A DNA stretch of 10,538 bases, from NCBI GenBank assembly GCA_035275285.1, contig DATENA010000222.1, positions 1 to 10,538 on the forward strand, written 5' to 3'. Position 1 is the stretch's first letter, and each line of letters opens with the position of its first letter. Position numbers and translations under genes: made by a program. This document shows, piece after piece, positions 1 through 7,649 of the stretch. Below the pieces are notes generated by a model. It was not told where the DNA came from and made no database searches. It was given only the letters and a program-made list of their open reading frames with translations. This stretch comes from Chersky-265 sp035275285 (GTDB lineage: Bacteria > Fibrobacterota > Fibrobacteria > UBA11236).

Positions 1-14
1 AGATGGGGGTCAGA

Positions 15-91
15 TTGGCCCGATCGGATTGAGCAAAACCTGAGGCATAGCAGCGCTATGTCGAAGGTTTTGCGATTGACGATCGGGCCAA
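15..91. repeat. Long imperfect hairpin (REP-like palindrome)
   Basis: Three nested stems share one axis. TTGGCCCGATCG (15-26) pairs with 80-91 over 12 bases, GCAAAACCT (33-41) with 65-73 over 9, and CATAGC (46-51) with 55-60 over 6, leaving a three-base loop. The arms are interrupted by short mismatched internal loops; both arms carry GATTGA at the first interruption. The structure is gene-free and lies about 120 bases before the thioesterase start. It is too long and has no T-tract for a simple terminator. A repetitive extragenic palindrome or a mobile-element end is possible; the pairing is seen, the role is not. Confidence 0.7.
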
Positions 92-213
92 GATGGCCCT
101 CAGATGGGCGGCGAACTGCTTCAGTTATTTCTTAACGGACCATTAGCTAGCTTGCTGCGTTGCCACGCGGCAAATCATTGCATCAATCAAGCGGAAATGA
201 GGAGGTGCCGGAA

Positions 214-585
214 ATGAAAATCGTAAACGAGACGGAAAGGGAAACCGAAAGCATTGTAACCGTCCGGTTCCAGGATTGCGATCCCTTCGGGCATCTTAAC
301 AATGCGCGTTACATCGATTATTTCACCAATGCGCGCGAAGACCAATTGATCCGGTACTATGATTTCGACATCTACAAGCTGGGCAAGGACGGACGGAATC
401 TGAAATCGTTCCTCTGGACCGAGTTCAGATATATCTCCTTGGCCACGGGGAAATCGGTGCCTTATTCGAACGAACTGATGGATTTTTTGGGACGGATACA
501 GCTGAGGGAAGATGGCTTGGAGGGACGGGACTATGAAGCCAGGGCCAGATCGCTGGCGGCCCGCTTCAATCTCCCGGCAGCCTGA
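214..585 (+). CDS. Acyl-CoA thioesterase-like hotdog protein, internally shortened
   Basis: A 123-residue protein of the 4-hydroxybenzoyl-CoA thioesterase (hotdog) superfamily, which hydrolyses acyl-CoA thioesters in the cytoplasm. The N-terminal signature is clear at residues 18-45: Arg18, Asp21, Asp23, Gly26-His27-Leu-Asn29-Asn30 and an Ala40-Arg41 pair. The C-terminal part (about 62-95: LKSFLWTEF, then LATGK and ELMDFLG) matches the end of the same family. Members as I know them are about 150-160 residues long, with roughly 35-40 residues of central beta-strands between these parts. Here YKLGKDG (54-60) runs straight into RNLKSFLW (61-68), so the middle looks deleted in frame. The start is ATG 214 because GAGGAGG (199-205) sits 8 bases upstream; the reading frame is open further upstream without a better start. 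The gene stands alone. It may be a non-functional remnant; the family call is strong, activity is doubtful. Confidence 0.75.
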   Translation: MKIVNETERETESIVTVRFQDCDPFGHLNNARYIDYFTNAREDQLIRYYDFDIYKLGKDGRNLKSFLWTEFRYISLATGKSVPYSNELMDFLGRIQLREDGLEGRDYEARARSLAARFNLPAA

Positions 586-839
586 CGGGAACTAGAGGGT
601 GTTATGACCTTAGTATCAAGGTACGAAAATGGGGAGATTTCACTCTTTTGAGAAGTCAGAGCACTAGGTGAAATGCATCCGAGGATACGCACAACCTGTA
701 AGCGGAGAAGATGCCGAATAACGCCGTATTCCCGATTTTAAAAAAGGCCAGCCCCCCCCCCGAAACATTTGAAAGCAAAGAAAGTGGATAGGTTTCATTC
801 GCAATTCCATGGCCCTTGAATTAGCGTTTGGTGCTGGTT

Positions 840-1949
840 ATGGATCCGGATTCCAAAATAAAGGATGAGCGCGCCAAGCCGTCGGAGGCCAAAGCCGGGT
901 TCCCGCAAGGAATCGGCAGGCTTCCTGGGATAAATTCGTCGTTCGAAAAGCCTGTAGCTTTTCGGACCGTCCTTCTGAGCATCAACGAGCTCATGAAGCA
1001 ACTCTACAATAAGGTCGCGTACCGATTCCCCATTTTCACTCAAGGCACCATCGTGGATGTGAGCGAGGGGACTGGGACATTTCATTACTTCGGCCTGGTG
1101 GACTCGGGACATTACCTCCCCGCCAAAATCAAAGATGAAGGCTGCATATTCCAGACCCTCCAGGAAGGTTTTCCAGTCATCGTAAAAGGGTACTTCAACT
1201 TGCAATCGCCTCCGAATCGCCCTTATGCCTTTGAGATCCGACTCAATGTGATTGAATTGAATCACACCTTTCCTCTTGAGCCGACTACGGCCCAAAACCA
1301 GGCAACCAAGAAACCGGCTCCGGAAAGGATCCGAAGCATAGGCCTTGTCACGTCCCCAAATTCCGAGGCCATATCGGATTTTCATGAAGGGTTGAAGAAA
1401 TCCCGGCGCTTTCTCAATATCGAGGTCCATGGCGTGAATCTGCTCAATGCTGAATCCATTGCAGCCGGGATCAAGGAAGCCGATGCGAAGGGGTACGATG
1501 TACTCGTGCTCACGAGGGGCGGGGGGCCGGACCTGTATCTTTTCAATGATCCGGCGATAGCGGCCGCAGTAAGGACGTGCAAGACTTTTACCATCACGGG
1601 TCTTGGACATGCGAACAATCGGACGGAATGTGACCGGGTTTCCGATTCGAGTGTCGAAACCCCGACGAGCGCCGGCGTTTATATAAGAAAACTGGTAAGC
1701 GAGAAATACTTCACCGAAAAAAGCAAGGCGCTAAATCCTCAGCCCACTGGCCCAGTAGCGCCGATGAACCCATGGAAGAAACACTTCAAAATATTCCTGG
1801 AAGGATCTGGTGCCGCCGTGTTCGCGGGCGTCGTAGCTGCTTTTGAGTTTTTCCTGAAAATCGCAAAGCGGATTACGCTCGCCATTCTATTCAGCTTGGC
1901 GGGAATGCTGGCGCTGCTGATCTTTTCACTTTTGCTTCGAGGGTGCTGA
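840..1949 (+). CDS. Exonuclease VII large subunit-like protein with C-terminal membrane helices
   Basis: A 369-residue divergent relative of XseA, the catalytic subunit of exonuclease VII (single-strand DNA exonuclease). Residues about 46-143 resemble the OB-fold (LSINELMKQLY, then a GTIVDV...FHYFGL region). Residues 163-289 resemble the nuclease domain: IGLVTSP (167-173), ISDF with Asp180, TRGGG with Arg226, LFND, GLGH with His257, and ETPTSAG (273-279). Asp155, Arg205, His238 and Asp241 of the E. coli enzyme are reported as essential; the first three have counterparts here, but the fourth falls on Asn260. The long coiled-coil tail of XseA (about 450 residues in total) is absent. Instead there is a linker and one or two hydrophobic helices (about 323-340 and 345-366). 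No xseB partner is visible. The start is uncertain: ATG 840 lacks a clear ribosome site, and in-frame TTG 828 and GTG 831 are alternatives. Large overlapping frames on the other strand are shadows. Confidence 0.75.
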   Translation: MDPDSKIKDERAKPSEAKAGFPQGIGRLPGINSSFEKPVAFRTVLLSINELMKQLYNKVAYRFPIFTQGTIVDVSEGTGTFHYFGLVDSGHYLPAKIKDEGCIFQTLQEGFPVIVKGYFNLQSPPNRPYAFEIRLNVIELNHTFPLEPTTAQNQATKKPAPERIRSIGLVTSPNSEAISDFHEGLKKSRRFLNIEVHGVNLLNAESIAAGIKEADAKGYDVLVLTRGGGPDLYLFNDPAIAAAVRTCKTFTITGLGHANNRTECDRVSDSSVETPTSAGVYIRKLVSEKYFTEKSKALNPQPTGPVAPMNPWKKHFKIFLEGSGAAVFAGVVAAFEFFLKIAKRITLAILFSLAGMLALLIFSLLLRGC

Positions 1950-1986
1950 ACGGCATCTGAGTTTCCATTTTGGCAAAGATAGGGCC

Positions 1987-3252
1987 TCATCCTCCTGCCT
2001 CCGGATATTTCGTGGCCAGCACCGGCGTCGAGGCGGCTCGATCACCCGGGCATGTACTTGCCATCGTATCCCGCAGCATACTGGGGGATAGAAAGCGGGG
2101 CTTGGCTTGGAAAAAGCGCCTCCACGACATCGCCACGCCGGTCCAGACCAGTAGCGCAGCCGAGAACGCCGCCAAAGCGGCGATGATCTGACCCGGGATA
2201 CCACCCGCTTGGCCCGTATGGATGGGGACGACCCACATACGTACCTTGCGTCCGAGGTTGCATTCTGAATACGGCTCCCACTTGATGACATCGGCCGTAA
2301 CGGGGTTCAGGGTAAGTTGAGATCGCGAGAACCGGCGCCAAAATCCAGGCTCTTGGATATATGCAACCACCGGGACTCCGGCCTTTTGAGGGAAGCGCAG
2401 ATTGATTGAATGCCAAGGTGATACTTTCCCTTCAGCTTGCGCCAGCAGGGAATCAAGGCTGGCTGCCGCCAAATTCGTGGGCGCGGGTATCGGCGCACGC
2501 CCTGAATTCCGCTTTCCCTCCCGGGCAGTCTTCCCGCCGGCGCCGGCAGCTTCCTCCGGTGATCTTGGCGGCGGGATATTTCCGGAAAGGACATAGACAA
2601 GATCGCTTGCCCAGCGGTAGCTGATGACGGCCCCTGTAAGCGAAATCACGATCAAGAGCGGCGCCGTCCAAAAGCCAAAGGCATTGTGCCGGTTCCAATC
2701 CCGCGCCTTACCGGTGAGCTTCGGGTTAGGTACCAGGACGGCCTTGAGGGCGCGGCGCGTCCAGCGACGCGGATACCAGAGGTAGAGGCCGGACAGAAGC
2801 ATGAAAAGGAAAATGAGATTCACGACATCGACAACCGGCTTCCCCATTTTCCGCGAAGTAAGCCACCGATGCCAGTCCTCAACCGTCTGCAGGAAACACC
2901 GGGCCTTGGAATCCTTACCGATGATCTTCCCGGTGTATGGGTTCAAATAAAGGGAGCCTTTCTCCTTGCCGAACCTGACGGAGATGGACGCGGAGGGATC
3001 GGACCAAAGGCGTATTTCGGCGGGCGGAATTCCCGGAAACTCCCCGCGGGCATTCGCCACTATGCCCTCCAGGCTCGCCCGCCGGGCATCCGGACCGGGA
3101 GTATCCACCGACTTCGCATGCCTTTCGGACCAATTGACGATTTGGGGTTCGAAAGCCAATAACATGCCCGTGATCGACATGGAGAGGATCATGGCCCCGA
3201 TGACGATGCCGGCGGCCGAGTGCGACCAGAAGATAATCGTGCGATACGGCAT
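1987..3252 (-). CDS. PepSY-associated four-helix inner-membrane protein (PiuB-like)
   Basis: A 421-residue inner-membrane protein of the PepSY-TM family, often encoded beside siderophore receptors and thought to help reduce or release iron from the imported siderophore. Four membrane segments are visible: about 12-34, 141-161, 190-212 and 351-377. A PepSY-like region (about 58-112, containing LYLNPYTGKIIG) lies between helices 1 and 2, and a second large periplasmic region of about 135 residues lies between helices 3 and 4. Histidines near membrane borders (His11, His128 in DWHRW, His189 in WNRHN, His345) are plausible haem ligands, as in related ferric reductases. The start is ATG 3252, which begins the family-typical MPYRTIIFWSH; the frame extends upstream only through the receptor gene. 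It begins 10 bases after the receptor stop, so it is surely co-transcribed. The gene ends 37 bases from the convergent exonuclease-like gene. Confidence 0.88.
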   Translation of the reverse strand: MPYRTIIFWSHSAAGIVIGAMILSMSITGMLLAFEPQIVNWSERHAKSVDTPGPDARRASLEGIVANARGEFPGIPPAEIRLWSDPSASISVRFGKEKGSLYLNPYTGKIIGKDSKARCFLQTVEDWHRWLTSRKMGKPVVDVVNLIFLFMLLSGLYLWYPRRWTRRALKAVLVPNPKLTGKARDWNRHNAFGFWTAPLLIVISLTGAVISYRWASDLVYVLSGNIPPPRSPEEAAGAGGKTAREGKRNSGRAPIPAPTNLAAASLDSLLAQAEGKVSPWHSINLRFPQKAGVPVVAYIQEPGFWRRFSRSQLTLNPVTADVIKWEPYSECNLGRKVRMWVVPIHTGQAGGIPGQIIAALAAFSAALLVWTGVAMSWRRFFQAKPRFLSPSMLRDTMASTCPGDRAASTPVLATKYPEAGG

Positions 3253-3262
3253 ATTCGTTCCG

Positions 3263-5530
3263 CTAGAACGTATAGGCGAGATTGACCATGTAGTTTCTGG
3301 GCGCGGCCGGACCGGCCATGTTCGGATTGGCCTGCGACACCCAATAAGTTTCGTCGAAAACATTGTTGAGATTGGCGGTCAGCCGGATTTGCTTGAGGTC
3401 GTAATAGAGGGCAGCGTCATAAGCGGAATAATCGGGCAAGCTCAGCCATGCCAGGCGCGTTTTCTGCTCGCTACAGTGGTTGCCGCCGAATCCGAAACCC
3501 AGGTTCCTGAACATTCCTTCGTCCACGGTGTATTTCACCCATATGCCCGCCTGATGATGGGGAGCGGCTTCCTTCCAGCGATCCACTTCCGCGGGAATGT
3601 TGCTCTTGGTGATACGCGCATCGTTGTAGGCGTATTGCCCGTTTACAGAAAGGTTATGCAGGATGTTTCCGGAGGTTTCCAGTTCAAATCCCCGGGAGAC
3701 CTCTTGGCCCCGTTGTTGCAATAAGCTGGGATTGGCAGCGTCGCCGGCGTTGACCAGGATGTTGTTCTGCTCAATCCGGTACAGCGAAGTCGTCACGGAG
3801 AGTCGCTTGCGGAACCATTCGCTCTTGGCGCCGAATTCGATCATGCTACTCGTGAGAGGATCGAAAGGTCCGCCGTACACCGCAGGGTTTCCGATGGTGC
3901 TCGCGCTTTGCGGTTGGAATCCCTCCACGTAGGCGGCATAAAGGTTGGCTTGCGGAATCACGCTGTATACCAAACCGGCCCTGGGGATGAGCGCCTCCTG
4001 CCATACTTTGCGCTCCGTGCTTTTTGCGTAGTCCAGGAAGTCGATGTAATATTCCTTGCGGAGGCCGAGCATCAGTTGGAGCTTCCACCACTTGGCCTGC
4101 TCCTGGACATAGACGCTGTTGGTGCAATAGCGCGTAGTGGGATTGACCGTCCGGGTGGTGAAATAGTTGTTGGTGTTGGCATCGGAGTAGTCCGGGCCCG
4201 CCAGATTGTAAAAAGGCACATTGGGTACGGGATTGCCGTTCTTGTCCAGCAGGTACTGGCTCTTCTTTGCGGGATTGTAGGTGGCGATGGAACCGGTATT
4301 GGCCGCGTTACGGTAGCCGCTGGCCACACCGTTCGTGGTCCCTACGGGGACGATGCTTTGGATGAAATCGTACCCGAGAAGGAGATTGTGCTCCAAGGCC
4401 CCGGTCTTGAATCCGTAGTTCAGGTAGGTAGTCAGGTTATCATCGTACCGCGTCCGCCTTCTTTCCGTGGTCGACTGCAATTGCAGGCCCGGGATTTCCT
4501 TGCCCGCGCTGTCGACCGCGTATGCATTGCCTCCCCGATGTTCCACCATGTCCTCGAAGAACACGTATTTCATGTAGGAAGCGTTCAGCGAGAGCTTGTC
4601 CATGAACTTGTGGTTCAAGGAAGTGATGAGGTAGTAGTTCTTTTCCTTGAGGTAATCGCTGGCGCGGGACATGCTCTGGGAGATGGGCGTCAGGTGGAGG
4701 CGTTCTTGGCCTCCGGCGTTCGGCCCATATATGGGTTGGCCGCGTTCCGTCCGGCCTTTTATGTCGGCGTATACGAAATCGCCGTCCAGGGTGGTCTTCG
4801 CGGTGGGCCGGTAGGAGACCGAAGGCGCGATCAGCACATCGGCCCTTCCCTGCAGGTCCCGGAAGGTCGCCGTGTTCTGGTAGGCGACGTTCAGCCGGTA
4901 GAGCAAACTCTTGTCCACGTTGAGCGGGCCGGTGAAATCCGTATTGAGCCGGCTGGTCTGGAAACTGCCGGAGGAAGCCGCCACGGTCTTTTTGTCGGTT
5001 TCCATGGGTTTCTTGGTCACATTGTTGATGGTGCCGCCCGGTTCGGTGTTCCCGTATAGAGCCGAGGCAGGGCCTTTCACCACTTCCACCTTTTCCAAAT
5101 TGGTGATAAGCGGTGAACTGAAGGATCGGCCGCTCACTCGCATGCCATTGATCAAGTAGTAGCTGTTGCCGGCGATTCCCCGGAGCGTGAAGCGGTTCTC
5201 GAAATTGTTCAGGCTCACGCCGCTGACGTTCTTGATGATGTCATTGACACGGAAAGCCTGCTTGTCGACCATGAGTTCCTTTGTCACTGTGCTCACCGAC
5301 TGAGGCAGATCCTTCAAGGGAATGGCCGTCTTAGAGGCGGCGGAAGATGCCTCGGCCTTGTAGGATGGCCGTTTCCTGCCGACGACTTTGACCTTTTCCA
5401 ACGGGGTCAGCGCAGTCCTCATGGTATCCGGAACCGCTCCGGGTTTGCCATGCGGGTCTTCTTGCGCCGTCAACGGAATAGAGAGCCATGCGAACAGCAT
5501 GAGGGCGCGCGCGGAGCGTTGGGAGGTCAT
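3263..5530 (-). CDS. TonB-dependent siderophore receptor
   Basis: A 755-residue outer-membrane receptor that imports a ferric siderophore using TonB energy. A signal peptide covers residues 1-22, with likely cleavage after LTA before QEDP. A TonB-box-like EKVKVVG lies at 45-51. The plug domain (about 68-175) has the siderophore-receptor signatures LPQSVSTVT, a NFENRFTLRG region, KVEVVKGPASALYGNTEPGG (147-166) and NNVTKKP. The rest is a beta-barrel that ends in an aromatic-rich strand with terminal Phe, the usual BAM recognition signal; LNNVFDETYW near the end is typical. The length fits the family. ATG 5530 is chosen because AAAGGA lies 6 bases upstream and it begins the signal peptide; an upstream in-frame start at 5650 would overlap tonB. 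The ligand cannot be told from sequence. It follows tonB by 64 bases. Confidence 0.95.
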   Translation of the reverse strand: MTSQRSARALMLFAWLSIPLTAQEDPHGKPGAVPDTMRTALTPLEKVKVVGRKRPSYKAEASSAASKTAIPLKDLPQSVSTVTKELMVDKQAFRVNDIIKNVSGVSLNNFENRFTLRGIAGNSYYLINGMRVSGRSFSSPLITNLEKVEVVKGPASALYGNTEPGGTINNVTKKPMETDKKTVAASSGSFQTSRLNTDFTGPLNVDKSLLYRLNVAYQNTATFRDLQGRADVLIAPSVSYRPTAKTTLDGDFVYADIKGRTERGQPIYGPNAGGQERLHLTPISQSMSRASDYLKEKNYYLITSLNHKFMDKLSLNASYMKYVFFEDMVEHRGGNAYAVDSAGKEIPGLQLQSTTERRRTRYDDNLTTYLNYGFKTGALEHNLLLGYDFIQSIVPVGTTNGVASGYRNAANTGSIATYNPAKKSQYLLDKNGNPVPNVPFYNLAGPDYSDANTNNYFTTRTVNPTTRYCTNSVYVQEQAKWWKLQLMLGLRKEYYIDFLDYAKSTERKVWQEALIPRAGLVYSVIPQANLYAAYVEGFQPQSASTIGNPAVYGGPFDPLTSSMIEFGAKSEWFRKRLSVTTSLYRIEQNNILVNAGDAANPSLLQQRGQEVSRGFELETSGNILHNLSVNGQYAYNDARITKSNIPAEVDRWKEAAPHHQAGIWVKYTVDEGMFRNLGFGFGGNHCSEQKTRLAWLSLPDYSAYDAALYYDLKQIRLTANLNNVFDETYWVSQANPNMAGPAAPRNYMVNLAYTF

Positions 5531-5572
5531 CAGGTATCCTTTAATGGAGAGTGGGTTTGGATTTATTCTTGT

Positions 5573-5604
5573 GTTGGAACGATGCAGGCCATTTTTATTC
5601 CAAC
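5573..5604 (-). other. Short hairpin at the tonB stop codon
   Basis: GTTGGAA (5573-5579) and TTCCAAC (5598-5604) form a perfect 7-base stem with an 18-base loop that contains the tonB stop codon. It lies between tonB and the receptor gene. It could slow ribosomes or protect mRNA ends so that receptor and motor are made in different amounts, but it is weak and could be chance. No T-tract makes it a terminator. Confidence 0.35.
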
Positions 5605-6335
5605 CCGAATTCATAAGGGCGACGGAACCGGGCCGGCACTTTCCGGCCATTGCGGACCGGGGGCTGGAAGCGGGTCTGGCGCGCGGCCTTCAATACGGCG
5701 CCGTCAAAATCCAAGCCTGCACTTTTTTCAATCTTTATATCCGTGACATTACCGTTGGTATCTATCGCGATCAAAGCGACCACGGTTCCTTCCAGACCTT
5801 GATCCAGGGCGCTTGCGGGGTATTCCGGCGGGTCGCCAGCCAGGATTTTGGGCGCCTGATCGACGAAAACGGGAGCCGCGGGCAGGATGGGCGGCGCCGG
5901 AGCGACCACGGAATCCGCTACCTTCAAAATGGTGTTGCCCGTAGCCACGGCCATATCGCCTCCTTCGCCCAATGCGCCGTCTTCGAGGCCGAACTGGGGT
6001 GGGGGCGGTTCCGCCTTGGCTTGCATTGGCGGCGGCGGAGCGGGATCCGGCAACGGAGGTGGTTCAGGAGGGGGGAGCGGAATTTCCTCTTCCATCACGA
6101 AGGTTTCGTCTTTTGCGCCCTCGTCTTTCCATTTTTGGGGCCAGAGTGCGCCACCGAGAATCCCGGATACCAGCAGAGCGGTCACCACCAAGGGAGCCAT
6201 TGGGAATTTCACCACGGGAGAGGTTGTCAAACGAAGGCTGAACGCAGCGAATCTTTCCTTCGAGGGCTTACGGTGTGCGGTTGGCATACCTCTGGGACGG
6301 CGGATCGGAACCCGCACTGGTGTCTTGGCAATCAT
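5595..6335 (-). CDS. tonB: TonB energy-transducing protein
   Basis: A 246-residue TonB, which spans the periplasm and passes proton-motive-force energy from ExbB-ExbD to outer-membrane receptors. Residues 1-43 are a basic cytoplasmic segment, longer than in E. coli TonB. A single membrane anchor follows (about 44-65). A proline-rich periplasmic stretch (84-114, with repeated PPP and EPPP) comes next, then a low-complexity Ala/Pro linker and a TonB C-terminal domain at 168-243 (PPEYPASALDQGLEGTV, then FQPPVRNG). The start ATG 6335 overlaps the exbD stop by four bases (ATGA), a sign of translational coupling; the ribosome site is weak, as expected for a coupled gene. Its position next to one receptor suggests a TonB dedicated to this siderophore rather than a global one. 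Confidence 0.93.
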   Translation of the reverse strand: MIAKTPVRVPIRRPRGMPTAHRKPSKERFAAFSLRLTTSPVVKFPMAPLVVTALLVSGILGGALWPQKWKDEGAKDETFVMEEEIPLPPPEPPPLPDPAPPPPMQAKAEPPPPQFGLEDGALGEGGDMAVATGNTILKVADSVVAPAPPILPAAPVFVDQAPKILAGDPPEYPASALDQGLEGTVVALIAIDTNGNVTDIKIEKSAGLDFDGAVLKAARQTRFQPPVRNGRKVPARFRRPYEFGLE

Positions 6336-6739
6336 TCCGCTCTCGACACCTTCAAGGCGTACTTATGCACTCCGGATCCCTTGACCCAGTCCAGAAGGCG
6401 GACCACATCTTCGTAAAGCAGGCGCTGGTCCGCAGCGATCAGGACCTGGTGGGTGGAGTCCTTGGACACTTCATCGCGTAGCGCCGCAGTTACCCGAGCG
6501 GAGTCGGCCTCCTCCCCATCCAGGTAGATTTTACGATCCACGTCCATGGTCAAGCCGGAGGCCTTTGGCGCCTTCTCCCCGCCATGGGCGGCCTTGGGCA
6601 CGCTCACCGGGATTTCCCTATGGTCAAGCAGAGAAGAGGAAATCATGACCAGGATGAGCAATACCAGGAACACGTCCACCAAGGGCGTGATGTTGATTGA
6701 CGTGATACCGTCCTCGCCTTCGGTCTGGGCGGCGGCCAT
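6332..6739 (-). CDS. exbD: ExbD biopolymer transport protein
   Basis: A 135-residue ExbD, part of the proton-driven ExbB-ExbD motor in the inner membrane. The N-terminal INITPLVDVFLVLLI (about 15-29) is the family's single membrane helix and carries Asp22, the counterpart of the essential proton-carrying Asp25 of E. coli ExbD. The rest is the periplasmic domain (about 40-135), of normal length, with VLIAADQRLLYEDVVRLLD typical of the family. ATG 6739 shares one base with the exbB stop (TGATG), and AAGGAAG lies 7 bases upstream. The gene is certainly in the same transcript as exbB and tonB. A TolR reading is less likely because tonB and a receptor follow and no tolA, tolB or pal is present. 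Confidence 0.93.
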   Translation of the reverse strand: MAAAQTEGEDGITSINITPLVDVFLVLLILVMISSSLLDHREIPVSVPKAAHGGEKAPKASGLTMDVDRKIYLDGEEADSARVTAALRDEVSKDSTHQVLIAADQRLLYEDVVRLLDWVKGSGVHKYALKVSRAE

Positions 6740-7383
6740 CAGAATACTTCCTTGGCCACGGCCTGGAGGCTGCGGGCCAGGAGCAGTCTGCGAAGTTCGC
6801 CCAGGCCGTCCATAGTCTTGCGGATACGCGTCTTGAGTACGTTATAGAGCACCACGGCCGGGATAGCCACGATGAGACCGACTGCAGTGGCGATCAGTGC
6901 GCCGGCAATGGCAGACATCACTTCCACGCCGCCGCTGCCTCCCTGGGACGCCATGCGACGAAACGCGGAAAGAATCCCGAGTACAGTTCCCGTAAGGCCG
7001 AGGAAGGGAGCGTTTGCGCCCACGGTTCCCAGGAACTGCGCGCCTCGTTCCATGAGGTGGCGTTCGCGGATTTCTTGCGTCTCAAGGACCTTTTCCAGGG
7101 CTTCTGGGCATAGATGGGCATTATCAAGGCCCAGGCGAATAAGGCGATCCGCAGAGCCTCTTTCCCCGGCAGCGGGTTTTGCGGCTTGATCATCGCGCGG
7201 TAGGCCTTCGGTCAGGTTTCCGGCCAGGCAGTCACGCCACTTTTGCATGCTTATCTCTCCCAGGCCCACGGCGCGCCAACGCCAGATGAACAGGGCCACG
7301 CAGGCGGAGCCTAAAGCGAGCAGCAGACCGAGAATACCTTGTTCCAGACCCCGCAGAATGGGGTCCGATATGTACGCGTTCAT
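6739..7383 (-). CDS. exbB: ExbB proton-channel protein (MotA/TolQ/ExbB family)
   Basis: A 214-residue ExbB, the pentameric scaffold of the TonB motor. Three membrane segments are seen: about 17-34, 125-143 and 160-183. The conserved core GTVGANAPFLGLTGTVLGI (119-137) is the family hallmark, followed by SAIAGALIATAVGLIVAIPA (157-176). ATG 7383 is chosen because AAAGGG is 9 bases upstream and the family-like N-terminus begins there; an in-frame extension to 7455 has no support. It is the first gene of the operon, so expression of the whole set should depend on the region 7384-7560. Length and topology are normal. Confidence 0.93.
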   Translation of the reverse strand: MNAYISDPILRGLEQGILGLLLALGSACVALFIWRWRAVGLGEISMQKWRDCLAGNLTEGLPRDDQAAKPAAGERGSADRLIRLGLDNAHLCPEALEKVLETQEIRERHLMERGAQFLGTVGANAPFLGLTGTVLGILSAFRRMASQGGSGGVEVMSAIAGALIATAVGLIVAIPAVVLYNVLKTRIRKTMDGLGELRRLLLARSLQAVAKEVF

Positions 7384-7514
7384 TATCTCATGCCCTTTCA
7401 AATGCCATGTTCCTTCGTTTTCACCAATCAGCCGCAAGCCCTTGGAGGAGAGCATCCTCGACCGTCATCTCGTCCCTCCCTCCGCAAACCCTTTGCTTTA
7501 AGATCTCGCCAAAA

Positions 7515-7546
7515 ATAAGATTGAGACTTAATCTTAATCTTGTCAA
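7515..7546 (-). promoter_or_regulatory. Candidate promoter of the exbB operon
   Basis: Read leftward, a perfect TTGACA (7546-7541) is followed 20 bases later by TCTTAT (7520-7515), matching four of six bases of TATAAT. The spacer is longer than ideal, so the exact -10 is uncertain. It is the only good -35 seen ahead of exbB and lies about 130 bases before its start. The near-palindrome at 7516-7536 covers the spacer and -10, the usual position for a repressor. Confidence 0.45.
7516..7536. promoter_or_regulatory. 9-1-9 palindromic operator candidate (Fur-like)
   Basis: A 21-base palindrome centred on A7526, TAAGATTGAG-A-CTTAATCTTA, with only one mismatched pair (G7523/T7529). The 9-1-9 symmetry is that of a Fur box; the inner 19 bases match the E. 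coli Fur consensus at 10 of 19 positions, more than I count for the DtxR consensus (6). On the minus strand AAGATT is repeated in tandem, recalling the hexamer-array view of Fur sites. It lies between exbB and the divergent HTH gene, so it could control both. The palindrome is seen; the regulator is inferred. Confidence 0.55.
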
Positions 7547-7649
7547 AAGATACCCCTGGCGAGAAAGGAAATCAAGACTGAAATGGGTAGCGGATATAAA
7601 CCTTTGTGCACGGTTTCATCTCATCCGGGGACGACTGGAGGATGTCAAT

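Noticed and set aside
15..91. Integron attC site
   Set aside because: The hairpin length would fit, but the conserved RYYYAAC and GTTRRRY core boxes are not at its ends and no cassette array or integrase is present.
604..651. 15-codon open frame with a GAGGG ribosome-like site
   Set aside because: Too short and unlike any known leader peptide; the gap 586-839 otherwise shows only a weak 7-base inverted repeat (637-643 with 668-674) and a run of ten C at 752-761.
795..1610. 271-codon open frame on the minus strand
   Set aside because: It is antisense to the exonuclease VII-like gene, whose plus-strand translation has recognisable family motifs; the minus product resembles nothing.
3908..5059. 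383-codon open frame on the plus strand
   Set aside because: It lies wholly antisense to the TonB-dependent receptor and has no family motifs.
5388..6416. 342-codon open frame on the plus strand
   Set aside because: Antisense to tonB and the start of the receptor; composition is that of a shadow of the proline-rich stretch.
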